Below, one piece after another: positions 7,195 to 16,295 of a DNA stretch of 64,000 nt. Positions within the stretch are counted from its first letter, which is position 1; each line of letters begins with the position of its first letter. A program made the translations under genes and the position numbers. This stretch comes from Guptibacillus spartinae (GTDB taxonomy: Bacteria > Bacillota > Bacilli > Bacillales > Guptibacillaceae): positions 1-64,000 of the forward strand of contig NZ_JAQQWU010000011.1 in the NCBI RefSeq assembly GCF_028610625.1. The letters run 5' to 3'. The notes below the pieces were generated by a model, which ran no database searches, was not told the origin of the DNA, and saw nothing but the letters and a program-made list of their open reading frames with translations.

Positions 7195-8130
7195 ATGAAA
7201 CACCGCAACTTAGGAAATACAGGAATAAAAGTCTCCGAGGTTGGATTTGGAGCATGGCAACTAGGTAATGAAAAGGACTGGGGAAAGATGACAGAGGATG
7301 AAGCGATTCATTTAGTGAGGAACGCGATGGATTCCGGGTGTACGTTCTTTGATACTGCTCCTAACTATGGAGCTGGGAAAAGTGAAGAACTGCTTGGAAA
7401 AGCTTTTAAAGGAAAAAGAGACCAGGTGGTCATTAGCAGTAAATGTGGCCATCATTCGAATGGTGAACAAAACTTCGAACCTGAAAAACTGATGAGCTCA
7501 GTAGACGATAGTTTACGAAGGTTACATACCGATTATCTTGATAGTCTACTCCTTCATAACCCGCCATTCTCAACCCTTAATGGAAACAGCCCGCAGTTTG
7601 AAGTACTGGAAAAACTAAAGAAGCAAGGGAAGATCAGAGCATATGGAGCTTCGGTCGATACTGGAGTAGAGATGGATGAACTATTAACTAATACGGACAG
7701 TCAGGTGATTGAGGTTATGTTTAATCTCTTTCATCAAGAGCCAGCGGCTGCGATACAATCAGCTGAACGTCAAGGGGTTGGCGTGATTACCAAGGTTCCT
7801 CTTGATTCAGGTTGGCTGACAGGAAAGTATGATAGGAATAGTCGATTTAGCGGAATTAGAAGCAGATGGAGTGCAGAAGAAATTGAACGAAGAGGAAGGT
7901 TAGTCGAACAAGTTCGACGTATTCTGGGAAATGATCGTTCAATGGCACAAGCAGCACTGCAATTTATTCTTTCCTATCAAGAAGTGTCTACTATTATCCC
8001 TGGAGCGAAAGATAGTCACCAATTCAACCAGAATGTAGCTGCATCAGAAGGAAGATTATCGATAGAAATGATTAACGAGTTAAAGGGTATTTGGGCGGAA
8101 GAAATAATGGGTTCGAAACTACCCTGGTGA
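7195..8130 (+). CDS. aldo/keto reductase
   Basis: A 311-residue NAD(P)H-dependent TIM-barrel reductase. Typical AKR signatures are GFGAWQLG near the N-terminus, FFDTAPNYGAGKSEELLGKA (with the active-site Asp/Tyr), ISSKCGHH (Lys) and LLHNPPF (His). The late STIIPGAKDSHQFNQNV segment binds the 2'-phosphate end of the cofactor. ATG 7195 follows AAGGAGGAACTATCTC and is preferred over an in-frame ATG at 7171 that precedes this site. The substrate is unknown; AKRs of this length act on small carbonyls in detoxification. No operon partner is apparent. Confidence 0.9.
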   Translation: MKHRNLGNTGIKVSEVGFGAWQLGNEKDWGKMTEDEAIHLVRNAMDSGCTFFDTAPNYGAGKSEELLGKAFKGKRDQVVISSKCGHHSNGEQNFEPEKLMSSVDDSLRRLHTDYLDSLLLHNPPFSTLNGNSPQFEVLEKLKKQGKIRAYGASVDTGVEMDELLTNTDSQVIEVMFNLFHQEPAAAIQSAERQGVGVITKVPLDSGWLTGKYDRNSRFSGIRSRWSAEEIERRGRLVEQVRRILGNDRSMAQAALQFILSYQEVSTIIPGAKDSHQFNQNVAASEGRLSIEMINELKGIWAEEIMGSKLPW

Positions 8131-8163
8131 AAATGATGAGTTTAAGAACCGTTTGGTGAATTC

Positions 8164-8221
8164 GGTGCCTGAGCCTCGATACGTTAGTTTAGAAGCGTAT
8201 CGAGGCTCAGGCACCTTTTTT
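8164..8221. terminator. 20-bp perfect hairpin with T run, REP-related arms
   Basis: The left arm 8164-8183 begins GGTGCCTGAG and the right arm 8196-8215 ends CTCAGGCACC; the two are perfectly complementary over 20 bp, with a 12-nt loop and six or more T. It serves as a strong terminator for the AKR gene. The GGTGCC/GGCACC ends match the outer sequence of repeats seen in many Bacillus genomes. Confidence 0.75.
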
Positions 8222-8443
8222 CAATGAAAAGTTTCCTTTCCTTCACATTTTCACAATTAGAGTCTTGGAATTGGAAAGTTTGTGTACAAAGATGGTAACA
8301 ATAGGAGAGATACGGTATATGGAAGCTAACATAAAAATAATTGAATAGTGTAAAGATATTAAACGTACAGTATTTTTTAGTAGTAGAATGATTTGCTGTG
8401 TTTTTACTTTTATAATAACTGGTTTATACAAAGAGGTGTCTAA

Positions 8444-9130
8444 ATGCTCTCGTTTATCGTAACGGTACTCCTATTGTTTTTAGTGACCATCGTGGTTATA
8501 CGATTTATGGGGAAGTCCGCCTTAGCTCAATTTACCCCACATGATTTAACAGCCTTATTTTTCATTGTTACCCTGGCGATTAAAGCCATCAAAGTCGAAG
8601 GGGTTACTCAAGCGTTAATAGGGATTGCGATTATTATTATCATACATATCTCACTATCAAAATTAAGTCTATACAAGCATCTCAACCGATTTGTAATTGG
8701 AGAACCAACGATATTGATAAAGCATGGCAAGTTAATCAAAATGAATTTGAAAAAAAGTCGCTTTTCTTTGTCAGAATTATTATCAAGTATTAGAAGCAAA
8801 GGCTATGCTGACGTGACCAATATTCAATACGCTATTCTTGAACCAAATGGAGAAATTAGTGTCCTTCCTAAAGAAGAGTCTATGCCTGTGACACCCAAAA
8901 TTTTAAATTGTGATGTCGATTATAGTGGTCTTCCTATTGCGGTTGTCATTGAGGGGAAAATACAATATAAAAATTTAGAACTCATTCATAAAGACAAAGA
9001 ATGGTTGTTAAAAGAAATTAAAGCAGCAGGTGTTTCAAGTCTAAAACATATCTTTTATGCTTCGGTAAGGGACGATGATTACTCCTTAACCGTAGATAAT
9101 GGGAAAGGAAACCTGGGAACGTTAAAATAG
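8444..9130 (+). CDS. DUF421 (YetF-type) membrane protein
   Basis: A 228-residue protein of the DUF421 family. The N-terminal part has three membrane segments (about 2-18, 32-50, 55-72) with the family motif FTPHDLTALFFIV. The rest is a cytoplasmic domain with SRFSLSELLSSIRSKGYADV and YAILEPNGEISVLPK, the paired motifs of YetF C-terminal domains. The full length is normal for the family, whose cellular function is not established, though Bacillus members are linked to spores and stress. ATG 8444 follows AGAGGTG. Transcribed alone, with a terminator at 9206. Confidence 0.9.
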   Translation: MLSFIVTVLLLFLVTIVVIRFMGKSALAQFTPHDLTALFFIVTLAIKAIKVEGVTQALIGIAIIIIIHISLSKLSLYKHLNRFVIGEPTILIKHGKLIKMNLKKSRFSLSELLSSIRSKGYADVTNIQYAILEPNGEISVLPKEESMPVTPKILNCDVDYSGLPIAVVIEGKIQYKNLELIHKDKEWLLKEIKAAGVSSLKHIFYASVRDDDYSLTVDNGKGNLGTLK

Positions 9131-9205
9131 AAAGGGATGAAACACAGTGACCGTCAATTAAACATTATTAAATGCAAGGAAAAGTTATCAAGCAGATTAA
9201 CAGAA

Positions 9206-9244
9206 GGGTCTGATTCCATTTTCGGGATCGGGTCTTTTTTTTTA
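9206..9244 (+). terminator. terminator of the DUF421 gene
   Basis: AGGGTCTGATTCC, loop ATTTTC, GGGATCGGGTCT with several G-T pairs, then nine T. The T run is strong although the stem is wobble-rich. The remaining 9245-9448 shows no further feature. Confidence 0.65.
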
Positions 9245-9448
9245 TGTTATTAGTGGTTTTGAGATGTAGGCAGGAATTTGAGAGAAACAAAAGAAGATGG
9301 TTTTCACATCTGCAGTAGAATTCAAATCAAATTTGCACATAGTACTGCAAAGAAAATGAATCACACTGCTAACAAGGTTTTCTCCTGTATAGTTAAAGCA
9401 TAGTGTAGAAAGAGTGAAGGAACTAAATTTAACCAAGGGGGAGATAGC

Positions 9449-10300
9449 ATGCGAAGAATAATTTTATCGACCGAAAGCGGCGCCGACGTACCGGATGATT
9501 TAGTTGAAGTTTATGATATTCAAGTCGTTCCCATGCACATCATTATGGATGGTAAGGATTATTTAGACGGTTCATTGCCGGTCCAGGATATTTATGACTA
9601 TTACGAACGAACGAAGAAAATCCCTTCTACTACCTCTACAAATGCTCATGAGTATCAAGAGTTTTTTGCAACTATAAGAGAGAAATTCCCAGATTGCATC
9701 ATTGTACATATTGGTTATACATCAAAAGCATCTTCTTCTTTTCAAAATGCTGTCATTGCTGCGGAAGAATTTGAAGACATTTTTCTCATTGATGCTCTGA
9801 ACGTTACTGGTGGATTAGCTGCAGTTGTATTATATGCCGCTAAAGATTTAGAAAAAGAACCTAGCATTGAACCGGAACGCTTAGTTGAAAGAATAGAGGC
9901 AGCCGTTTCTAAATCAAGACTGGCTTTCATCCCAGGCAGCCTTGATTTTCTTAAAGCAGGAGGAAGGGTAAGCAATATGGCTTCACTGGTTGGAGCTCTA
10001 TTGAGAATAAAGCCATGTATCGAGTTGAAGGATGGAAAGCTCATGTCTACAAAGAAGTATCGCGGGAAAATGATTGGAGCTAGTGAAAAGCTTTTGAGAG
10101 ATTACTTAAATGAATTCCACATCGATCGAGAGCAGCTTTATTTTATTTATTCGATCGGTCTTGATGAAAAGATCAAGCAGCGGATGGATGAGGTTGCCAA
10201 AGAAAGTGGATTTCAAAATATAAGATGGATCCAAGCGGGCGGTATGATTTCAACTCATTCTGGTGCCGGGGGCTTCGGGATAGCGGGATTGGAGCAATAA
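9449..10300 (+). CDS. DegV family fatty-acid-binding protein
   Basis: A 283-residue DegV/FakB-type protein. Members bind a fatty acid and present it to the kinase FakA for phospholipid synthesis. Visible signatures are LSTESGADVPDDL at the N-terminus, PSTTSTNAHEYQEFF, VHIGYTSKASSSFQNA around the lipid-binding Ser residues, LDFLKAGGRVS and KPCIELKDGKL, and GGMISTHSGAGGFGIAG near the end. Length and domain order are normal. ATG 9449 follows GGGGGAG. No FakA homologue lies nearby. The fatty-acid role is family knowledge; the preferred chain is not readable from sequence. Confidence 0.9.
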   Translation: MRRIILSTESGADVPDDLVEVYDIQVVPMHIIMDGKDYLDGSLPVQDIYDYYERTKKIPSTTSTNAHEYQEFFATIREKFPDCIIVHIGYTSKASSSFQNAVIAAEEFEDIFLIDALNVTGGLAAVVLYAAKDLEKEPSIEPERLVERIEAAVSKSRLAFIPGSLDFLKAGGRVSNMASLVGALLRIKPCIELKDGKLMSTKKYRGKMIGASEKLLRDYLNEFHIDREQLYFIYSIGLDEKIKQRMDEVAKESGFQNIRWIQAGGMISTHSGAGGFGIAGLEQ

Positions 10301-10410
10301 TATGGGCTAGAATCAGTGGGGGACGATTCTTAGTGATCTCAATTGGTTTAAGTTAAGTGGCATTGCCCTAGTTCAAGCTGCTATTCAGCCGCAGCAACAT
10401 ATATGTAGTA

Positions 10411-10443
10411 AAGAGTATAACCACACTGGGTTATGCTCTTTTT
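10411..10443 (+). terminator. terminator of the DegV gene
   Basis: AAGAGTATAACC, short loop, GGGTTATGCTCTT and five T. Stem of about 11 bp with one G-T pair. Confidence 0.75.
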
Positions 10444-10529
10444 AGTATGTTGTCACTAAACAATAATGAAACATTCTTTGGAGTGAAACCAGTTAATACG
10501 CTCAAACTAAAAGAGGTGTAACCATAAAT

Positions 10530-12002
10530 ATGAGTAAAGAAGACTTTGAGTTAGAGGATGGATCCAGTTTTCCCGGGAAAACCTACGTAAACGAGCTGCT
10601 CAAACCGCTTTTTAAAGACCAGCGTGACTACTTATTTGATGCCATGTTTATGATTCATCGCGCGCATACAACGATGCTGAAAGAACAAAAAATGCTCACT
10701 GATGCTGAGGCAAAGAAGATATTGGAAGGCGTAAATGAAGTGGCAAAGATGGAGAGGACGTTACTCAACTATGTCCCAGAGTACGAAGATTTCTTTTTTC
10801 TTGTGGAAGCCGAAGTGGCGAAGGTAATTGGTGACGATTTAGCAGGCAAGATGCATATCGCAAAGAGTCGGAATGATATGGGTGAAGCGATGTATCGGAT
10901 CGTGATTCGAGATCATATGCTCGATCTGATGGAGAACGTAAAAAAACTAGGCCAATCACTTGTTATGCAAGCGGAAGACCATCTTCATACGATCATGCCC
11001 GCCCACACGCATACGCAGCCTGCGCAGCCAACAACCTTTGGTCATTATCTCCTCGCCATATCCGATAATCTATCGAGAGATGTGGACCGCTTGTGGCAAG
11101 CGTATCATACAGTCAACCATTCTCCGATGGGAGCGGCTGCGATTACTACGACTGGTTTTCCGATCAGCCGAGAACGAATGGTTGAGCTACTAGGGTTTGA
11201 TGACGTGATGGAAAATTCCTATGATGCGATTGGAACAGGAGACTATTTGCTAGAAACGGGTCTCACCTTAGTTAGTTTGATGACAAACATGGGCAGGTGG
11301 ATTCAGGAGCTTCTTCGTATGGCCTCTAATGAAGTGGGTTTACTAAAAGTTTCGGATGCTTATGTCCAGGTGAGTAGCATCATGCCTCAGAAAAGAAACC
11401 CGGTATCCCTGGAACATTCAAGAGCGCTGGCTAGCAGTGCCGTTGGAGAAGGATTAAGTGTCATTCAGATGATTCATAATACGCCATATGGCGATATTGT
11501 GGATACAGAAGATGACTTGCAACCGCATCTTTATAACGGGTTCCATAAAGCCAATCGTGTTACAAAGCTCTTAACAGCTGTTATGACTACAATGAAATTT
11601 AACAAGGAACGCGCACTCCAACAAGCCAAAACAAATATGATTACGATCACTGAGTTAGCTGACGTCCTTGCTAGAGATTATGATGTGCCATTTCGAAAGG
11701 CTCACCAGATTTCGAGCTTCGTAAGTAGAAAAGCAAACGAGGCAAAGAAAGAGCTATATGAAGTAAACCTTTCTGAAGTAAACGAATGGATCGGTTGTGT
11801 CCAACTTTCAGAAGAAGATTGGCATCACATTTGTGACCCTTCTAAGTTTATTGAAAGAAGAAACATCACGGGGGGACCAAACCCACAAGTTGTTGAGCGG
11901 ATGGTTCAGAATAGGAAAGTACTGTGGGGGGATCTGGGTGAGAAGGTAGAAACTTATGCCGCACAGATTGATGCGATTAAAGAAGACTTGGAAAAATCAT
12001 GA
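10530..12002 (+). CDS. ArgH-like fumarase/aspartase superfamily lyase
   Basis: A 490-residue enzyme of the argininosuccinate lyase/fumarase superfamily, which works as a homotetramer by beta-elimination. The signature loop is SSIMPQKRNP (about 286-295) with the catalytic Ser. Region 1 is KSRNDMGEAMYR (about 112-123) and region 2 HTHTQPAQPTTFGH (about 161-174). It is close to ArgH in these motifs (ArgH has HSRNDQ and GSSIMPQKKNP) but differs at several positions, and no argG or other arginine gene is near. The substrate may therefore be something other than argininosuccinate. Transcribed alone, with a terminator at 12049. Confidence 0.75.
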   Translation: MSKEDFELEDGSSFPGKTYVNELLKPLFKDQRDYLFDAMFMIHRAHTTMLKEQKMLTDAEAKKILEGVNEVAKMERTLLNYVPEYEDFFFLVEAEVAKVIGDDLAGKMHIAKSRNDMGEAMYRIVIRDHMLDLMENVKKLGQSLVMQAEDHLHTIMPAHTHTQPAQPTTFGHYLLAISDNLSRDVDRLWQAYHTVNHSPMGAAAITTTGFPISRERMVELLGFDDVMENSYDAIGTGDYLLETGLTLVSLMTNMGRWIQELLRMASNEVGLLKVSDAYVQVSSIMPQKRNPVSLEHSRALASSAVGEGLSVIQMIHNTPYGDIVDTEDDLQPHLYNGFHKANRVTKLLTAVMTTMKFNKERALQQAKTNMITITELADVLARDYDVPFRKAHQISSFVSRKANEAKKELYEVNLSEVNEWIGCVQLSEEDWHHICDPSKFIERRNITGGPNPQVVERMVQNRKVLWGDLGEKVETYAAQIDAIKEDLEKS

Positions 12003-12048
12003 AGACATAGTTAAACCGGTTCCAACGCAGTTAAATAAAGAAGTGCAC

Positions 12049-12074
12049 AAGTCCTTGGAAACAAGGGCTTTTTT
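12049..12074 (+). terminator. terminator of the lyase gene
   Basis: AAGTCCTTG, loop GAAA, CAAGGGCTT and six T. Between here and 12484 I see no gene; only a short REP-like fragment at 12390. Confidence 0.75.
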
Positions 12075-12389
12075 AGTACGAGAGATTGAGAGGTATAGAA
12101 GAAAAGGCACAAAGAAATATCCTAATTTCAAGTAATCGGGCGGGCATCACTCAATATCCCTCTTGAGGTAAAGGAGCCAAATGTACTTAGACATTTTTCA
12201 ATTTGAAAAACGTGTAAATTTGTGACAAAGCGGGAAACAAAATTGTAGGTACTTGGGAGTGACAAAAGGATAAATCCTTCAACTCTCAATGTTTTTTAAA
12301 TGGAGAACATTTGTGAAGTTCACTAACAACTTTCCAGCAACATTATTTCTATTTGCAAAAGTGGTATTCCGTTAACAGGGATATGTACT

Positions 12390-12401
12390 GGTGCCTGTCA
12401 C
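12390..12401. repeat. GGTGCCTGTCAC fragment
   Basis: Twelve bases matching the GGTGCCTGTCAC ends of repeats common in Bacillus genomes; no partner arm is nearby, so it is probably a remnant. Confidence 0.3.
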
Positions 12402-12484
12402 TCTGTTCTTACAATGAATGTTGATTAGTCGTTTCTTAAATAGGGAAAAGAACAATTGAATAAGCAAGAGCTTAGGAGGAAATT

Positions 12485-13234
12485 ATGAGCGGAAAAGTTG
12501 CCCTGGTAACAGGCAGTTCAAAGGGACTTGGCAAAGTGATTGCACAGAAACTTGCTGAATCCGGAATAAAGGTAATTATTAATTACAGTAGCAATAGAGA
12601 AAAAGCAGAATCCGTGGTTCGAGATATTCAAGAGCTTGGCGGAGAAGCAATCGCTATTCAAGCAGACATCACAGATCAAAAAGACGTTGAAAAGTTGGTC
12701 GCTGTTTCACGAGAGACTTTCCAGCAACCGATTGATATTCTCGTCAATAACGCCACAGGTCCACAGCCAGAACTTTCTTTGGAAGAAGTGACCTGGGAAG
12801 ATTACCTGGATCAGCTGCAGTTTACAGTGAAAGCCCCTTTGTTACTTTTAAAAGAGGTTATGGGGGCTATGAAAGAAAACAAGTGGGGGCGCATAATTAA
12901 TATTGGAAGCGAAGTTGTGGAATTAGGTAATAGCGATTTTTCTAATTATGTAACTGCAAAGTCTGCGGTCATTGGAATGACTCGCTCCTGGGCAAATGAG
13001 CTTGGGAAACATGACATCACAGTCAATGCTGTGCATCCAGGTTTTACTCCGGTTGAGCGTCATGGTGACGTTTCCGAGGCAAGCGCAGGTAGTTATATTG
13101 ATGGCCTTCCTTTGAACCGGTTAGGGAAACCGGAAGACATTGCCTATATGGTGCGCTTTTTAGCAAGTGACGAGGCTAGCTTTATAACAGGACAAAATAT
13201 CAATGTAAATGGTGGGAATACCTTTGGAGTATAA
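12485..13234 (+). CDS. short-chain dehydrogenase/reductase, FabG-like
   Basis: A 249-residue classical SDR with a Rossmann fold. Seen: TGSSKGLG cofactor loop (about 9-16), NNATG (about 90-94), Ser in INIGSEV, the catalytic YVTAKSA (Tyr about 158, Lys about 162) and a final GQNINVNGG motif. The fold and length are those of 3-oxoacyl-ACP reductases, but similar proteins reduce many substrates. The LILVNNATGPQP variant replaces the usual NNAG. It lies 68 bases upstream of a PNPOx-like stress protein on the same strand and may be cotranscribed. ATG 12485 follows AGGAGGAAATT. Confidence 0.85.
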   Translation: MSGKVALVTGSSKGLGKVIAQKLAESGIKVIINYSSNREKAESVVRDIQELGGEAIAIQADITDQKDVEKLVAVSRETFQQPIDILVNNATGPQPELSLEEVTWEDYLDQLQFTVKAPLLLLKEVMGAMKENKWGRIINIGSEVVELGNSDFSNYVTAKSAVIGMTRSWANELGKHDITVNAVHPGFTPVERHGDVSEASAGSYIDGLPLNRLGKPEDIAYMVRFLASDEASFITGQNINVNGGNTFGV

Positions 13235-13302
13235 TTTTTCCTAACTGCGTAGTTGATAATACCTAATTTAGTAAGTTTCACTATTTGAAGGAGGAATCGC
13301 AA

Positions 13303-13809
13303 ATGACAAACCAACATTCAGAAAATCAGGAAACCCTTAAAAATATAAAGGATTTGATTAAAGATGAGAAGGTAGCCATGTTAACTACTATTTCTCCAGA
13401 TGGCAAGCTGATGTCTCGTCCAATGCAAACGCAGGAAGTGGAATTGGATCGGGAAGAGATCTGGTTTATTACGAAAAAAGATACTGATAAATATGAAGAT
13501 ATTAAACTTAACCCTGCCGTGAATTTAGCATACGCAGGTTCATCTTATGTATCGATTAGCGGCACTGCTGAATTGGTCCAAGATAGCGAGAAGAAGAAGG
13601 AGTACATGAATAAGGTGGTTGAGAAACTGCTAAATACTTCTGCTGATGATCCGGATGTTGTATTGGTTAAAGTCACACCGGAAATCGCTGAATATTGGGA
13701 GTCGGGAGTGAATGTTAAGACAGTTAAAGAGTTTGTAAAAAAGGTGACTAGTCGCCATTCATTAGAAGAAGGCAACGATTTAAAAGATACTGTACACTTT
13801 AATAATTAA
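13303..13809 (+). CDS. PNPOx-fold general stress protein
   Basis: A 168-residue pyridoxamine-phosphate-oxidase-fold protein like B. subtilis YdaG and the GS26 group. Key patterns are VAMLTTISPDGKLMSRPM near the N-terminus, the EIWFITKKDTDKYEDI strand-helix unit and YVSISGTAELVQD. These proteins bind flavin and are often controlled by the general stress sigma factor; I see no clear sigma-B promoter here. ATG 13303 is chosen because GAAGGAGGAATCGCAA lies directly upstream. A terminator at 13854 follows. Confidence 0.85.
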   Translation: MTNQHSENQETLKNIKDLIKDEKVAMLTTISPDGKLMSRPMQTQEVELDREEIWFITKKDTDKYEDIKLNPAVNLAYAGSSYVSISGTAELVQDSEKKKEYMNKVVEKLLNTSADDPDVVLVKVTPEIAEYWESGVNVKTVKEFVKKVTSRHSLEEGNDLKDTVHFNN

Positions 13810-13853
13810 AGAAGATAGACCCAGACTAGTAACTAGTATATGAAAGTAAAGGA

Positions 13854-13884
13854 AACCCCCTTGCAGGTAGCAAGAGGGTTTTTT
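13854..13884 (+). terminator. terminator of the stress-protein gene
   Basis: AACCCCCTTGC, loop AGGTA, GCAAGAGGGTT and six T. Similar in layout to the tRNA terminator at 5312. Confidence 0.85.
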
Positions 13885-13927
13885 ATTGGTTTTATGAACG
13901 GTCGGCATAGGAAAAAAATCAACTTCT

Positions 13928-13956
13928 TTGACCATTTTGTATGATAGAGGTAGAGT
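13928..13956 (+). promoter_or_regulatory. possible sigma-A promoter
   Basis: TTGACC at 13928-13933 and TAGAGT at 13951-13956 with 17-bp spacing, about 100 bases before the DUF2157 gene. Confidence 0.35.
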
Positions 13957-14056
13957 CCTAGGGTTTTTTAGTATACTTAAGCTATAAACAAATGAGATGA
14001 CATATACTCCATATAACGTTGCTTTCTCACAAACACTCTATAAAGGAGGAGGTCTC

Positions 14057-16219
14057 ATGACTCTGAAACGAATTCATACAGGCTATTTACTTGGTTTATC
14101 ACTGCTGATCAGTAGCGTCATCTATTTCTTTGCATCGAATTGGCAAGGGATCGAGCGGATCGAAAAGATTCTTCTAGCAATTGGACTTATGTTGCTGTTC
14201 TTTGTCCTAGCAACAATCCTTAGCCGTTTCCAACATTCACACCGATTTCTTGAAAGATGGCTCTGGCTGATTGGAACGATTGCGTTTGGGGTTAGTATTG
14301 CGCTCATTGGTCAAACGTATAATTCCCATGCAGATTCGTATCTCCTATATTTGATCTGGCTAGTTCCAGCTGTGATTTTTGGAGTGCTTACGGGATATAA
14401 ACCGTTTTATGTATTAGGTTTTTTATTAAGTCAGCTCGCCTTTTATTTCTATGTATTTCCGTCTTCTTATTTTCCAGATTGGACACCTGGTACCGCACTG
14501 ATCCTCATATTCATCTATTTACTTTTTACCCATGCGTGGTTTTTTCTTTCACGTTCCTCTTGGCTCCGTTCAAATTGGATCATGTTCGGCAGCTTTTGTT
14601 TGATTCATCTGGTCTTTATCGCTTCAAGTTTTGGCTACTGGGAATACAGTACGCTAATAGCGTGGCTTTATGTCGGATATGGAGTGATTAGCGTATCCCT
14701 TTGGAAACATCGGGAAGAAAAGGAACTGTTTATCTTATCAGGAATTGCCCTAGGGTTATTCCTATTCGGGAAAATGTTAGCCGTATTGAGCGATGCATTT
14801 GGTGATCTTATGCCATTTTTCTTATTAATTGTAGTAGGATTCATTGTTTTTCTCACCATTAAGTATCTTCCTCGATTGGATCGAAGTGAAAAGGGATCAG
14901 AAGCTTGGAAGCGCATGTTTAAATCATCCTTGCTTTTTGTGGTGACGGTCGTCAGTACAGTGATGTTAATCTCAGCCTTTTCGGGAATCATGTTTCTCAT
15001 CTTCAGCTGGGATCATGCCCTTGCATTTGTGTTTTCATCTCTTATTCTATTGTTATTACCAGGTCTCTTACTAAAAAATAAAATACCGTTCTTGTCTACA
15101 ATCCTCCTGCTGTCTGGATTGTCAATCCTATCATTAGCTAACCTGATAGACGCATTTTCCAATGGTTTGCTACCTAAAACGGTCGTCGTGATGCTCATCT
15201 CTTTCTGTATGATCGGAGTCATACTAAAACTCATTACGAACGCATGGGTTGGTTCGTATGCTTATCTACTTGCAAACGGAGTACTTCTCTTATTTTTATT
15301 TAAAGTTGAAGAATCACTACTTTTGATGGATTCTCATGAACCCCTGCTGTTGCTCGTTCTTGTTTTTGGTAATGGGTTGATTCATATTCTTGGACGTGAC
15401 GATTGGTTCAATCGGAACGCCCTTGTCTATAGTATCGTGCCTTTGTTTATCTTAACGTTCTTCTTTGAAGGCGAGTGGTTATATTGGCTTCTAAATAGTG
15501 TGTTTCTTCTTCTATCCACGCTTCTTGTCTTTTACAAACCATGGCAGTCTAATCCATTTCGGTACTGGGTGGGACTCACGCTATGGTATGCGTTTCTGTT
15601 CTATAAGTACTATGACATTGCGTGGTCGCTCGTTCATAAATCGCTCACGTTGTTGGTAGCGGGTCTTCTTGTATTGGGGATTACAAGAATGGTATCACGA
15701 AAGTACAAAGGAACAGCTGTTGAAGAACCTACTTTCGTTGCCGGTAGATGGAAAATTATCTGGTTGGTTGTCATTCTGATGGTTTCATTCATCACCTATA
15801 ATGGCGTGAAAAATGAGGTAGCGCTTCAATCTGGGAAAGAAGTTCGACTGGCTCTTGCTCCTGTGGATCCTCGCTCGATGTTACAAGGGGATTATGTGAC
15901 GCTGCGCTACGATATCTCAACGCTGCCTGGTGCCGTACTTCCAGCTAATAAGAAGATAAAAGTTGTGCTCACGCCTACTTCGGGTGGATTGTATGAGTAT
16001 GGAGGGGTTTACAAAATCGATGATAAGTGGAGTAAATCATACGAGCCTTCTGATGATGATATCGTGATGAATGGCACCACCTTTTCCGATCATGATGTTC
16101 AATATGGTATAGAGAGTTTCTTTATTCCGGAAGGGGCGGGTCAAGTATTCGAGGATAAAACGTTGGCAATCGTTAAAGTCAGTGAAAATGGAAATGCGCT
16201 ACTCATAGAGTTAGAATAA
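14057..16219 (+). CDS. DUF2157 and GDYXXLXY-domain membrane protein
   Basis: A 720-residue polytopic membrane protein. About residues 1-550 contain some 16 hydrophobic segments; the N-terminal part reads as a DUF2157 domain (YFFASNWQGIERIEKI, LIGQTYNSHADSY). After a last membrane helix near 575-590 comes a soluble GDYXXLXY domain with the diagnostic PRSMLQGDYVTLRYDIS (about 605-621). The two families often occur as neighbouring genes; here they are one protein. The function is not established. ATG 14057 follows AAAGGAGGAGGTCTC; an in-frame ATG at 13997 lies far upstream of it. Confidence 0.85.
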   Translation: MTLKRIHTGYLLGLSLLISSVIYFFASNWQGIERIEKILLAIGLMLLFFVLATILSRFQHSHRFLERWLWLIGTIAFGVSIALIGQTYNSHADSYLLYLIWLVPAVIFGVLTGYKPFYVLGFLLSQLAFYFYVFPSSYFPDWTPGTALILIFIYLLFTHAWFFLSRSSWLRSNWIMFGSFCLIHLVFIASSFGYWEYSTLIAWLYVGYGVISVSLWKHREEKELFILSGIALGLFLFGKMLAVLSDAFGDLMPFFLLIVVGFIVFLTIKYLPRLDRSEKGSEAWKRMFKSSLLFVVTVVSTVMLISAFSGIMFLIFSWDHALAFVFSSLILLLLPGLLLKNKIPFLSTILLLSGLSILSLANLIDAFSNGLLPKTVVVMLISFCMIGVILKLITNAWVGSYAYLLANGVLLLFLFKVEESLLLMDSHEPLLLLVLVFGNGLIHILGRDDWFNRNALVYSIVPLFILTFFFEGEWLYWLLNSVFLLLSTLLVFYKPWQSNPFRYWVGLTLWYAFLFYKYYDIAWSLVHKSLTLLVAGLLVLGITRMVSRKYKGTAVEEPTFVAGRWKIIWLVVILMVSFITYNGVKNEVALQSGKEVRLALAPVDPRSMLQGDYVTLRYDISTLPGAVLPANKKIKVVLTPTSGGLYEYGGVYKIDDKWSKSYEPSDDDIVMNGTTFSDHDVQYGIESFFIPEGAGQVFEDKTLAIVKVSENGNALLIELE

Positions 16220-16228
16220 AAAGAGAAA

Positions 16229-16253
16229 AGTCACCTTGTCTTAAGGTGGCTTC
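16229..16253 (+). terminator. weak terminator
   Basis: AAGTCACCTT, loop GTCT, AAGGTGGCTT; the stem is good but the following TCCTT is a poor T tract, so read-through into the aldolase gene is possible. Confidence 0.5.
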
Positions 16254-16295
16254 CTTACCTATTTGTTTTTTAAACCGATAAAAGGAGGGCAAATT

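Noticed and set aside
8243-8431. 62-codon minus-strand frame before the DUF421 gene
   Set aside because: No ribosome site and a random-looking, AT-driven composition.
9742-10044. 100-codon frame opposite the DegV gene
   Set aside because: Fully inside a convincing gene on the other strand; a shadow frame.
14668-15000. 110-codon frame opposite the DUF2157 gene
   Set aside because: Antisense shadow of membrane-helix coding sequence.
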